Assembly (NCBI GenBank): GCA_964615425.1 | Contig: CAZTOB010000005.1 | Location: forward strand, 1 to 32,512 | Reading direction: 5' to 3' | DNA: 32,512 bases | Origin: CAYLVJ01 sp964615425 | GTDB taxonomy: Bacteria > Patescibacteriota > Minisyncoccia > Minisyncoccales > CAYTKG01 | Shown: positions 14,980 through 22,201 of the stretch, piece by piece | Layout of the letters: each line of letters starts with the position of its first letter | Position numbering within the stretch: the first letter of the stretch is position 1 | Notes under the pieces: model-generated | What the model saw: the letters and a program-made list of their open reading frames with translations, nothing else | Told to the model about the DNA's origin: nothing | The model's database searches: none | Program-made: the position numbers and the translations under genes

Positions 14980-16062
14980 TTAAAACTCTTTTAAAAAGAA
15001 AAAGAAGTTAGCCATCTGACTTTCTTTAAAGTTTTCAAAAGGCATTAAAGAAGGATCGTCCGGCAGCTCCGGGGTTTCCTCTATACCGGGATAATCAGGG
15101 TAAGAAGGTTGAGGATATTCACCGGGTGTTGGATAAGGTTCAATTTCTGGTGTGGGAAAAGCTTCCTCCCAAGTTTTTGCCTCTTCTGGAGGAGTAATTT
15201 CGAACTCTTTGTCGAAGTCGAAAAAGTCAAACTTTGAACTTATCAAGAGTGACCCCTCTTCTCCGTTTTCAAATTTAGCTAAGTTTAACTCTTTGTTTAG
15301 TGTGATTCGGTAGACGTAAAAATCTTTTTTCCCGATCCACAACTCCACTTCAACTTCCCCCATTTTCTCTAAAAGATCATTGAGCTCTTCTTCCATTTCC
15401 GTTCTTTTTAAGTTTTCAGCTTCTTCTGTTTTCATAACCTCCGAGAATTCAAATATCAAGCTTTTAAGATCTTCTTTGTTCAAGACTACTTTGTAGTGAT
15501 AAGCCTTGTTTCCGTTGATACTTTCTTCGCCCAAATCTTCTTTGATTTGAAACAAGTCTTTTTTACTCCATATTTCTTTTAACTTTTCGCTCATCTTCGT
15601 CTCTTCTTTGTCTTCTACTGCCTCCATTTTTATCCACTGGTCGTAATTTTCACTAGAGAATGAAAAAAGTGGAATCATGGGGAATTCCTCTATCTTAATG
15701 TAATTTTCTCCTTCAGCCCTTATAATTTTCATTTTGGCAGTAAAGGTCATCCCCGTTATTCCTCCTTCGTAAGTTGTGTTCATGTCGAATTCGTACCCAC
15801 CTTCTATTTCCTTTAATTGCCCATCCATTTTCATTTTAAGATGAAACGAATTCAAGTCTTGACTTTCTCCCTGAACTTTTATTTCTCCATCAAGACTTTG
15901 ACTTTTAATGTTTTTTTGTTTCGCTAAAGATTTTGCTAAAACTTCTTCAGGGCTGAGGCGAAAAGGATTCCAGCTTGGGTTGTAAGTTTTGGTAGCTAAT
16001 GCAGCTACCCCTAAAGATAAGACAAGAAAGGCTCCGACAACTGGAATTATAATTTTTTTCAT
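14980..16062 (-). CDS. Exported LppX/LolA-like protein with Pro-rich tail
   Basis: A 360-aa exported protein. An N-terminal hydrophobic segment (residues ~3-24) acts as signal peptide or anchor; there is no lipobox cysteine, and a cut after AALA is possible. The body has the alternating beta-strand pattern of LppX/LprG or LolA-type lipid-binding folds: LDGEIKVQGESQDLNSFHLK, then MKMDGQLKEIEGGYEFDM, then ENYIKIEEFP. The tail (residues ~300-345) is rich in Pro/Glu/Tyr, e.g. PTPGEYPQPSYPDYPG. Lipid or hydrophobic ligand carriage is inferred from fold resemblance only. It is the last gene after the membrane Clp-like ATPase (21-nt gap), so it may be that system's substrate or effector. Confidence 0.65.
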   Translation of the reverse strand: MKKIIIPVVGAFLVLSLGVAALATKTYNPSWNPFRLSPEEVLAKSLAKQKNIKSQSLDGEIKVQGESQDLNSFHLKMKMDGQLKEIEGGYEFDMNTTYEGGITGMTFTAKMKIIRAEGENYIKIEEFPMIPLFSFSSENYDQWIKMEAVEDKEETKMSEKLKEIWSKKDLFQIKEDLGEESINGNKAYHYKVVLNKEDLKSLIFEFSEVMKTEEAENLKRTEMEEELNDLLEKMGEVEVELWIGKKDFYVYRITLNKELNLAKFENGEEGSLLISSKFDFFDFDKEFEITPPEEAKTWEEAFPTPEIEPYPTPGEYPQPSYPDYPGIEETPELPDDPSLMPFENFKESQMANFFFFLKEF

Positions 16063-16083
16063 ATTTTTTTGTTTTTATTAATC

Positions 16084-18534
16084 TTAATCGACCTTTTTAA
16101 TTTTAAAATCTGATGTTAAAACAACAGTGTCCCCCTTTTTTAATTTGTCTTCAAGAAGCGCGGTTGCAAAAGCATTTTCCACTTTGTTTTGAATTGTTCT
16201 TTTCATTTCACGCGCCCCAAACTCCGGCTTGTAAGAGAGTTCTACTATTTTTTCTTTAAGGTCTTCGGTGATTTTAAAATCAATATATTTTTCCTTAAGG
16301 TTGTATTTTACTTTTTTTAGCATAAGTTCGGAAATATCTAAAAGGTTTTCATGAGTCAGGGCTTTGAAAACAATGAAGCCGTCAAAGCGGTTTATGAACT
16401 CGGGACGAAAAATTCTTTCTTCAAAAACATAGTCTATTATTTCTTGCTTTAAGTTTTCTGTATCCGCTTTTTCTTTTAAACTTTTCAGGATGATTTTGTA
16501 GCCGGCGTTTGAGGTGGCGATAATAATGGTGTTTTTGAAATTTATTTTTTTCCCCAGTCCGTCGGTGCAAAAACCTTCGTCCAAAATCTGTAAAAACAGG
16601 TTCAAGATATCCGGGTGAGCTTTTTCTATTTCGTCTAGTAAAATTAAGGAAAACGGGGTTTGTTTGACTTTTGAAGCCAGGGTCCCCGGCTCATTCTTGT
16701 CCCCGATCAGTCTTTTGAGGTCTCTTCTTTCTTGGTACTCGGACATGTCTATTCTTATCATTCTTTCTTCACTACCGAAGTAATTTTCAGCCAGAGTTTT
16801 AGCGGTTTCAGTTTTCCCGACTCCCGTGGGCCCTAAGAAAAGAAACGTACCGATAGGCCCCTTTTTGGTTGCTATGCCGGATCGTGAACGCCGAAGAGCC
16901 TCAGCTATGGATTTTACTGCCTCTTCCTGGTTTATAATTCTCTCATGCATTAATTTCTCCAAGTGAAGAAGGGTTTCTTTCTCATCCGTTTCTATTTCCC
17001 CCACTGGAATATTAGTTTTTTCAGTTACCACCCGGGCCAGATGCCTGGGTAAAAGAACTTTCTTTTTTGTTTCAGACAGGTAGCTTAAGGAGTCTTCCAG
17101 TAAGTTGATCGCTTTTTGCGGAGAAGCCTCGTCTGCTAAAAATTTTTGAGAGTAGCTTACTATATCCCGCAAGACTGGATAAGGGACAAAACTGTCATAT
17201 TCTTTTTCATAAAATCCGAGTACTTTTTCTAAAACGAGGATAGTGTTTCTTTCGCCAAACTCTTCCACCTTTATTCTCTCGAAAAGATTTAAAAATCCTT
17301 TTTTCTGTGACATTTTTTGCAGGTAATCGTCGTAGTCGCAAATTCCCACCACCCTAACCTTAGAGGATTTAAGGTGCTTTAAAAAAAGGCCGGACAAGTC
17401 TACTATCCCTCCTTTTTCAGAAGAAGCTACGAATTGAGAAAAGTGGTTAATTACCAAAATGACGTTTCCTGCGGAAGAGGCTTCTTCAAATATATTTTTC
17501 ACTAAAATATTTAACTCTTCTTTTTTTTGAGCCTTAGCAACTAAAGAAGCAAGGTCCAAATCCAAAACTCTCTTGTAGTTTAGCTCTTTAGTGGATTGCC
17601 CTAGGGCAACTCTTTGAGCGAACTTTCTTACCACAGTTTTTTTTCCTACTCCGGGCTCTCCTATTATTAACACGTTGTTTTTGATCTTTCCAGACAAAGT
17701 TCTTTCTATCTCATTTAACTCTTTTTCTCTGTCTACAATTTTTACTTCCCTTCTTTTTTGAAAAACACTTCTTAAATCTGTGGAGTGTTTATCTAACTCT
17801 ACCGTATAGCCTGCTGCCCAGTCTTTTCCTATGCCTACAAACCTTGAAAGGCTTTGCTCAGACCAAAAGGCTGGTTTTTCCCTTTTTAGATCTTCGAGCC
17901 ACCAAGTTAGGTTTTCTATGTCTTCTGCATACAAGTCTTTGTCCATTAAATACCTGTTTAGGGTGGGGCTTGTTTTGGAAAGGGCGGCCAAGAGATCTCC
18001 TGTTGTTATCCTTTCTCCCTTTCTTTTTTTCATGGAGCTTTCTGCCAGAAAAAGGGTTTTCTCAAAATCTTCCTTCGTTTTTAACGCTAAATCTTTTTTG
18101 ACCTGGTTTTTTAATTTACTTTTAGTGATAAGAGATCGATAGAGAATAAAGCCTATTCCCTTGTCGGTTTCTAGAAGTGTCAAAAGAAGCTGGTTCGGGT
18201 TTGGATTTTTAAATCTTCGTTGAGCCCTATAAACAACTTTTAAAGCTTGAAAACTTAAAAGTTGTATTAAATCCTTTTTTGTTTTTTTCTCTTTTTTCAG
18301 CTTTTTTTCATAAAAAGTGAAAAGAAGGTGAAAGACAAGAAAGAGTGAAAGGTACAAGGGCCAAGGTTCAAGGAGGGGCGTGTTTATGAGAAAGGGAAGG
18401 TGATTGTTTTGAAAAAAGAAGGAAAAAAGAGCCGTGATAAGCAATAAAAATCTTAAAACATTTATTACCTTGAAGAAAAACTCAAGTTTTAACGCAGGAT
18501 ACAGGGAGCTTTTTTTAACTTGAATTTTTTTCAT
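16084..18534 (-). CDS. Membrane-anchored ClpB/ClpC-like AAA+ ATPase
   Basis: An 816-aa double AAA+ protein. Two hydrophobic helices near the N-terminus (residues ~20-42 and ~56-75) place it in the membrane, unlike soluble ClpB/ClpC. A Clp-N-like helical region follows (~90-215). D1 has Walker A GEPGVGKKT (292-300), but its Walker B segment VILVINHF (358-365) carries Asn-His in place of Asp-Glu, so hydrolysis there is doubtful. D2 is intact: Walker A GPTGVGKT (568-575), Walker B ILLDEIEKAHPD (Asp634, Glu635), arginine finger FRPEFINR and sensor 2 FGAREMKR. There is no long ClpB middle domain and no clear ClpP-docking VGF/IGF loop after TSNAG, so it is probably an unfoldase without ClpP. Its ATG overlaps the stop of the 130-aa membrane gene (ATGA). 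Confidence 0.85.
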   Translation of the reverse strand: MKKIQVKKSSLYPALKLEFFFKVINVLRFLLLITALFSFFFQNNHLPFLINTPLLEPWPLYLSLFLVFHLLFTFYEKKLKKEKKTKKDLIQLLSFQALKVVYRAQRRFKNPNPNQLLLTLLETDKGIGFILYRSLITKSKLKNQVKKDLALKTKEDFEKTLFLAESSMKKRKGERITTGDLLAALSKTSPTLNRYLMDKDLYAEDIENLTWWLEDLKREKPAFWSEQSLSRFVGIGKDWAAGYTVELDKHSTDLRSVFQKRREVKIVDREKELNEIERTLSGKIKNNVLIIGEPGVGKKTVVRKFAQRVALGQSTKELNYKRVLDLDLASLVAKAQKKEELNILVKNIFEEASSAGNVILVINHFSQFVASSEKGGIVDLSGLFLKHLKSSKVRVVGICDYDDYLQKMSQKKGFLNLFERIKVEEFGERNTILVLEKVLGFYEKEYDSFVPYPVLRDIVSYSQKFLADEASPQKAINLLEDSLSYLSETKKKVLLPRHLARVVTEKTNIPVGEIETDEKETLLHLEKLMHERIINQEEAVKSIAEALRRSRSGIATKKGPIGTFLFLGPTGVGKTETAKTLAENYFGSEERMIRIDMSEYQERRDLKRLIGDKNEPGTLASKVKQTPFSLILLDEIEKAHPDILNLFLQILDEGFCTDGLGKKINFKNTIIIATSNAGYKIILKSLKEKADTENLKQEIIDYVFEERIFRPEFINRFDGFIVFKALTHENLLDISELMLKKVKYNLKEKYIDFKITEDLKEKIVELSYKPEFGAREMKRTIQNKVENAFATALLEDKLKKGDTVVLTSDFKIKKVD

Positions 18535-18923
18535 AAACTGATCATTTTTAATCCCAAATCAAAAAGCTTATATATTAAAACCGGGGTTAAAAACCACCCC
18601 GCAAGAAGTACCGGCCCAATTGCTAAAAACAGTAGCTCCACTACAAACCCCGCTAATATAGTTGTAAGGCGGATAAAAAATCCTAAAAGCCGCGATATTA
18701 AATTGGAAGAGAAAACCTCGATAAATCTTTCAAAATCAAAGCCTCGTCCGTAATCCCATTTGTATCTTCTCCATGGAGCGAACAATGTTTTTAACAAGAG
18801 GGGGAAAGAAAAAAAATCTATTCCGAGTTTTAAAAGATTTCTCCAAATAGAAAATATTTTTTTAGGGACGTCCCAAAAAAACCAGACAAAGAAGCTAATT
18901 AGAGTTTGCAAAAGGTAAGGCAT
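18531..18923 (-). CDS. 130-aa membrane protein coupled to Clp-like ATPase
   Basis: A small membrane protein with hydrophobic stretches at residues ~5-17, ~33-50 (amphipathic), ~73-95 and ~97-115, and a conserved-looking PWRRYKWDYGRGFDFERF segment between them that probably lies at the membrane surface. I do not recognise a named family. The frame stays open through tRNA-Val up to 19061, but that part is a read-through of the tRNA; the first ATG after the tRNA (18923) is chosen and lies only 7 nt after the tRNA discriminator base. Its stop overlaps the start of the membrane AAA+ gene by ATGA, so the two proteins are made together and plausibly interact (inference). Confidence 0.7.
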   Translation of the reverse strand: MPYLLQTLISFFVWFFWDVPKKIFSIWRNLLKLGIDFFSFPLLLKTLFAPWRRYKWDYGRGFDFERFIEVFSSNLISRLLGFFIRLTTILAGFVVELLFLAIGPVLLAGWFLTPVLIYKLFDLGLKMISL

Positions 18924-18930
18924 AGGAGGG

Positions 18931-19004
18931 TGGGTGTGCCTGGACTTGAACCAGGGACCTCCACGATGTGAACGTGGCGCTCTAGCCGACTGAGCTACAC
19001 ACCC
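18931..19004 (-). tRNA. tRNA-Val (anticodon CAC)
   Basis: Acceptor GGGTGTG / CACACCC, D arm GCTCAGTCGGCTAGAGC, anticodon stem CCACG / CGTGG with loop TTCACAT giving anticodon CAC (reads GTG), T arm CCTGG-TTCAAGT-CCAGG, discriminator A. The next bases are CCC, so CCA is not encoded. It heads the transcription unit of the membrane AAA+ genes. Confidence 0.95.
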
Positions 19005-19028
19005 TGTTTTTAAATTACAACTTTTAAT

Positions 19029-19057
19029 ATTATAATAAGAAAGAAGTGAAGTTACAA
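19029..19057 (-). promoter_or_regulatory. Promoter of tRNA-Val/AAA+ unit, overlapping divergent promoter
   Basis: Minus strand: -35 TTGTAA (19057-19052), 17-bp spacer, -10 TATAAT (19034-19029). On the plus strand the same AT block supplies TATAAT at 19031-19036, 23 nt before the 664-aa gene's ATG. The two -10 elements overlap face to face, so transcription in the two directions should compete. Confidence 0.6.
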
Positions 19058-19059
19058 CC

Positions 19060-21054
19060 ATGGAAGTTTATCAGATACATTTTGAAGCGGGCGAAGAAAG
19101 GAAGTTAAAAACTTTCTTTTTTCAACCTGAAAATGTTTACAAGTCCAGACTGGGACGGCTCTTTTTAGCAGGCGATACAAAGAAGGATCTGGATTCTGAT
19201 AATATGCTTGGTCTTGTCTCTCGAATTATTAAAGAAGAATTTTATACCCACAGAGGTAAAGACCCAGCTCTAGCTCTTAAAGAAACTTTAAAAGTTGCCA
19301 ACAAATATTTTCAACAGGTAGCGGCGAAGGGGAGCGTGGATTGGATCTCTGATTTTAATTTTGCAATATTAAATTTGGTAGAGAATAAAGATAAAAAGGG
19401 CTTTACCCTGAACTTTACCTCTACCGGGTCTATGAAAGTCGTTCTTTTAAGAGGCGGGGACGTAATCAATCTTGGGCAAAAACTTGAAAAAAAAGAAATT
19501 GATCCTTTCCCCGTGAAGGTTTTTTTTAATATTGTCTCCGGACAGATACAAAAGGAAGACCGTCTTTTTGTTTTGAGTGAAAATGTTTACAAGAACTTAC
19601 TGGAAAATAATTTTCTGAAAAAAATCGCTCAAGCTCCTTTTCTTTCGGATCGGAGGATTAAAAGGTCTCTCAGCCCTTTAAAAAAGAACTTGTCCGGAGT
19701 TTGTTTAATAATAGATCTTGTGGGAGATGAGGGCAGGCAGAAAAAAAATCGGATGATGTTTAAAACTGGCAAGAAAAAGAAGGTTTTACAGGAAATGAAA
19801 AGTAGGTTCTCCCCTTCTTTTTTGAAAAGCGCTAAAGCAAACCGCGTTACAGGTTTTTTCTCCGATCTTCTCTCAAGTGCAAAAGATATATTCCGAAAAT
19901 TTTTTAAAAAAGCAAAGAAAAAATTTCAAAAAGTTAATTTCCCTTCTTTTTCATTGCCCGTTTCTTTTCCTAAAAAGGAAATAGCGTGGATTTTACTGCT
20001 TCTTCTTATCGTTCTCCTTGCCAGGTCTTTTTCTGGGAAAGAAGGCAGACGGGACAGAGAAGAAATAAGAGGCAGGCTTGAAGTTGTCCAAGAAAAACAA
20101 GAAAGCGCTCTTCTTTTTTTGCAAGAAGAAAAACAAGAAGACGCTCGTAATCTACTTAAGGAAGCCTGGGAAGATTTAAAGACTATTCCCATCAAGGGCG
20201 ACTATTTGAAAGAAGAGATTGAAAACACCAAGAAAGAGATTGAGAATGAGCTCCTCGTTTTATATGGTTATGAAAAAATAGAAGAGCCGAGCGTTTTTTA
20301 TGAATTTCCCGAGCAAGAATTTTTGCCTCAAAAAATCGTGATGCGCAAAGGTGATATTTTCGGTTTGAGCTTCTATTCGAATCTTGTTTTTAAAATAAAT
20401 GAAGAGGGAGATGTTAAGAGATACGAAACCAGTTTTAATTTTAAGGGCGGAGATTCTTCTGAGGATGGTGTTGTAGTTTTTCAAACTACCAAAGATGAGT
20501 TCATAAAATTTGAAGATGAGGTTTTAACCTCACCTTTCCAATTAGAAAAACCCTATGAAGGTTTTAAGTTTAAAGAGATTTCATATTTTTCTTCAAACCT
20601 TTACTTCTGGGGGGAAAGAAGAAACGAAATAGTGAAATATTTAGCTATAGGTTCAGCCGATACGTGGTCTAGGCCGTCTTTTTGGTTGAAGGAAGAAATT
20701 GTTCCGGGGACTAAAGTAAACTCGATGTCGATAGACGGAGGAATATGGCTGCTGGGAGAAAAAGAAATATATTATTTTTACAAAGGGGAATTAGAAAAAA
20801 GCTTCACAATTGATATTTTTCCCTCAAACTCGAACTATGAAAAAATAATTACTCCCTTAGATTCTCAATATCTTTTTCTTCTAGACAGCGGAGAAGAAAG
20901 AATCGTTGTTTTAAACAAAGAAAATGGAAAAACAGTTAAGCAAATTGTCAGCCCTCGATTTAAAAACTTGAAAGACTTTGGATTGTATCAAAACGACCTT
21001 TTCATTTTAGATGGATCTATTTTATACAAGATTTCTTTAGATTTACCAAATTAA
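19060..21054 (+). CDS. PP2C-like pseudo-phosphatase with TM and propeller-like domain
   Basis: A 664-aa protein with a mosaic layout. Residues ~1-220 resemble a PP2C/SpoIIE phosphatase fold: GRLFLAGD, an ALKETLKVANKYFQQV helix, then FTSTGSMKVVLLRGGDVINLGQ in the place of the family's VGDSRxYLxRxGxLxxLT, and EDRLFVLSENVYKNL in the place of GDxLLLxSDGL. The metal-binding aspartates of the DG and GDS motifs are missing, so it is probably catalytically inactive. A lysine-rich linker leads to one membrane helix (~307-324), a charged coiled coil (~330-405) and a beta-rich C-terminal half with repeated blades (FYSNLVFKINEEGDVKRYE, FLLDSGEERIVVLNKENG, LYQNDLFILDGSILYKI), probably a propeller outside the cell. 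It is divergent from the membrane AAA+ unit. No named family is assigned. Confidence 0.7.
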   Translation: MEVYQIHFEAGEERKLKTFFFQPENVYKSRLGRLFLAGDTKKDLDSDNMLGLVSRIIKEEFYTHRGKDPALALKETLKVANKYFQQVAAKGSVDWISDFNFAILNLVENKDKKGFTLNFTSTGSMKVVLLRGGDVINLGQKLEKKEIDPFPVKVFFNIVSGQIQKEDRLFVLSENVYKNLLENNFLKKIAQAPFLSDRRIKRSLSPLKKNLSGVCLIIDLVGDEGRQKKNRMMFKTGKKKKVLQEMKSRFSPSFLKSAKANRVTGFFSDLLSSAKDIFRKFFKKAKKKFQKVNFPSFSLPVSFPKKEIAWILLLLLIVLLARSFSGKEGRRDREEIRGRLEVVQEKQESALLFLQEEKQEDARNLLKEAWEDLKTIPIKGDYLKEEIENTKKEIENELLVLYGYEKIEEPSVFYEFPEQEFLPQKIVMRKGDIFGLSFYSNLVFKINEEGDVKRYETSFNFKGGDSSEDGVVVFQTTKDEFIKFEDEVLTSPFQLEKPYEGFKFKEISYFSSNLYFWGERRNEIVKYLAIGSADTWSRPSFWLKEEIVPGTKVNSMSIDGGIWLLGEKEIYYFYKGELEKSFTIDIFPSNSNYEKIITPLDSQYLFLLDSGEERIVVLNKENGKTVKQIVSPRFKNLKDFGLYQNDLFILDGSILYKISLDLPN

Positions 21055-21078
21055 AAACGGCCTTGAAGGGCCGTTTTT
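21053..21078. terminator. Bidirectional terminator between 664-aa gene and rplL
   Basis: Stem aaaaacggcc / ggccgttttt with a 6-nt loop; it overlaps the TAA stop of the plus-strand gene and lies 5 nt from the rplL stop, serving both convergent transcripts. Confidence 0.85.
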
Positions 21079-21083
21079 ATCCT

Positions 21084-21533
21084 TTACTTTAGTTCTACAG
21101 TTGCTCCAGCTTCTTCCAATTGTTTTTTCATTTTCTCTGCTTTCTCGGTGTCAACATCCTCTTTTATTGTTTGGGGCTCTGTCGCTACTTCTTCAACCAA
21201 ATCTTTGCAGTCCTTTAGTCCCTTTTGTGTAATCTTTTTAACTGCCTTTATCACTCCTATCTTTTTTTCACCAATATCAGTTAAAACGACGTTGTAGGCA
21301 CTTTTTTCTTCTTTTTCTTCTTCTTTTCCTGCTGGTGCGGCGGCGGGAGCAGCAGCCATCGGCATTGAGGAAACTCCAAACTTTTCTTCTAGTATCTCAA
21401 CTAATTTGGCGAGATCAACCAGCTTCATTTCTTCTATCTCTTTGACGATGCCTTGAAGATGCTTTGGAACCTCTACTTCTTTTTCTTCCTTTTCTTCCTT
21501 TTTTTCTTCTTTTTCTTTTTCTTTTTTAGCCAT
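21084..21533 (-). CDS. rplL: 50S ribosomal protein bL12 (L7/L12), extended N-terminus
   Basis: Ribosomal stalk protein that recruits translation factors, 149 aa against the usual ~120-130. A Lys/Glu-only segment (residues 2-21) precedes the dimerisation helix region (IVKEIEEMKLVDLAKLVEIL), then an Ala/Pro hinge (MAAAPAAAPAG), then the C-terminal domain (KKIGVIKAVKKITQKGLKDC ... EEAGATVELK). The start at 21533 follows the rplJ stop by one base, and it begins MAKK; an internal start that would remove the extension is not obvious. The charged extension may be lineage-specific. Confidence 0.95.
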   Translation of the reverse strand: MAKKEKEKEEKKEEKEEKEVEVPKHLQGIVKEIEEMKLVDLAKLVEILEEKFGVSSMPMAAAPAAAPAGKEEEKEEKSAYNVVLTDIGEKKIGVIKAVKKITQKGLKDCKDLVEEVATEPQTIKEDVDTEKAEKMKKQLEEAGATVELK

Positions 21534-21534
21534 A

Positions 21535-22047
21535 TTAAGCTTTGCTTCTTTCGTTAAGAACGTATAATAGACCTTTTAAATTTCCTTTTAACAAATTATG
21601 AAGTTTGAAAACTGGTGTTTTAAATCCTTGAAGCATTTTTCCGTAGAGCTCTTCCTTGGAAGGTATTTTTGCCAACTGAATTGCTTGTTCTCTATCAATA
21701 AATTCTCCCTCCAATACTCCTCCTAGAATTTTTGGGGCTTCGTGTTTTTTCTCCATTTCATACACTCTTTTAACCGGCTTTATTTCGTCTTCAAAACCGA
21801 AAACTAAAGCAACCTGCCCCTCTAAGTCCTTTCTGAAAGGAACTTCTTGACTTTTAAATGCTATTTCTATTAGGTTTTTTTTGGCAACAAAAACTACTCC
21901 TTTGTTTTCTTTTACTTTCTCCCGAAGATCAAATAATTTGTCCGCAGGCAAGTTTTTGAAATCGATAAAATAAGTTGCCTTTTGTTTTTTAAGGTTTTCT
22001 TCTATCGTTTTAATGGTTTCTTTTTTTTGTTTTCTTGTTTTGGCCAT
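21535..22047 (-). CDS. rplJ: 50S ribosomal protein uL10
   Basis: Stalk base protein binding 23S rRNA and bL12 dimers; 170 aa, normal length. The N-terminal rRNA-binding domain (residues ~5-130) shows ATYFIDFKNLPADKLFDLRE and VVFVAKKNLIEIA. The C-terminal LYGKMLQGFKTPVFKLHNLL helix is the bL12-binding segment. It is followed by rplL with a one-base gap. There is no Shine-Dalgarno. It is preceded by an L10-leader RNA with attenuator, through which the uL10-bL12 complex is known to control this operon in other bacteria. Confidence 0.95.
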   Translation of the reverse strand: MAKTRKQKKETIKTIEENLKKQKATYFIDFKNLPADKLFDLREKVKENKGVVFVAKKNLIEIAFKSQEVPFRKDLEGQVALVFGFEDEIKPVKRVYEMEKKHEAPKILGGVLEGEFIDREQAIQLAKIPSKEELYGKMLQGFKTPVFKLHNLLKGNLKGLLYVLNERSKA

Positions 22048-22058
22048 GTTTTTTAAAT

Positions 22059-22087
22059 AAAAAATCTGCGGATTAGAATACCGCAGA
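22059..22087 (-). terminator. Attenuator terminator in rplJL leader
   Basis: Minus-strand TCTGCGG (22087-22081), 9-nt loop, CCGCAGA (22071-22065), then TTTTTT (22064-22059), 12 nt before the rplJ ATG. The 5' arm is the same strand that closes helix P1 of the L10 leader, so the two structures exclude each other. Confidence 0.8.
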
Positions 22088-22166
22088 CAAAATCTAAAAT
22101 ACTTTGTTTTCCTCGGCAGGCTGCCTCAAAGCTATTATGTATTAAACTGCCTGCTGTCTGCGGATT
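22081..22166 (-). ncRNA. Ribosomal protein L10 leader (cis-regulatory RNA)
   Basis: Typical L10-leader elements on the minus strand: closing helix CCGCAGAC (22163-22156) with GTCTGCGG (22088-22081), then the hallmark AGCAGG ... CCTGCCGAGGAAA forming the kink-turn-like binding site. Binding by uL10-(bL12)4 regulates the operon in B. subtilis and E. coli. An attenuator lies immediately downstream. Confidence 0.85.
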
Positions 22167-22172
22167 ATTTAC

Positions 22173-22201
22173 ATCCTAACATCTTTAATTTAGGGAGTCA
22201 A
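22173..22201 (-). promoter_or_regulatory. Promoter of rplJ-rplL
   Basis: -35 TTGACT (22201-22196), 17-bp spacer, -10 TAGGAT (22178-22173), positioned 7-10 nt before the L10-leader helix. The -35 lies inside the last codons of the DJ-1/PfpI gene. Confidence 0.7.

Noticed and set aside
17831..18142. Open frames on the plus strand opposite the AAA+ gene
   Set aside because: Lysine/glutamate-rich genes give long open frames on the other strand; there are no start signals or recognisable protein features.
18924..19061. N-terminal extension of the 130-aa protein frame upstream to 19061
   Set aside because: These codons are the tRNA-Val gene read on the same strand; the first ATG after the tRNA is the reasonable start.
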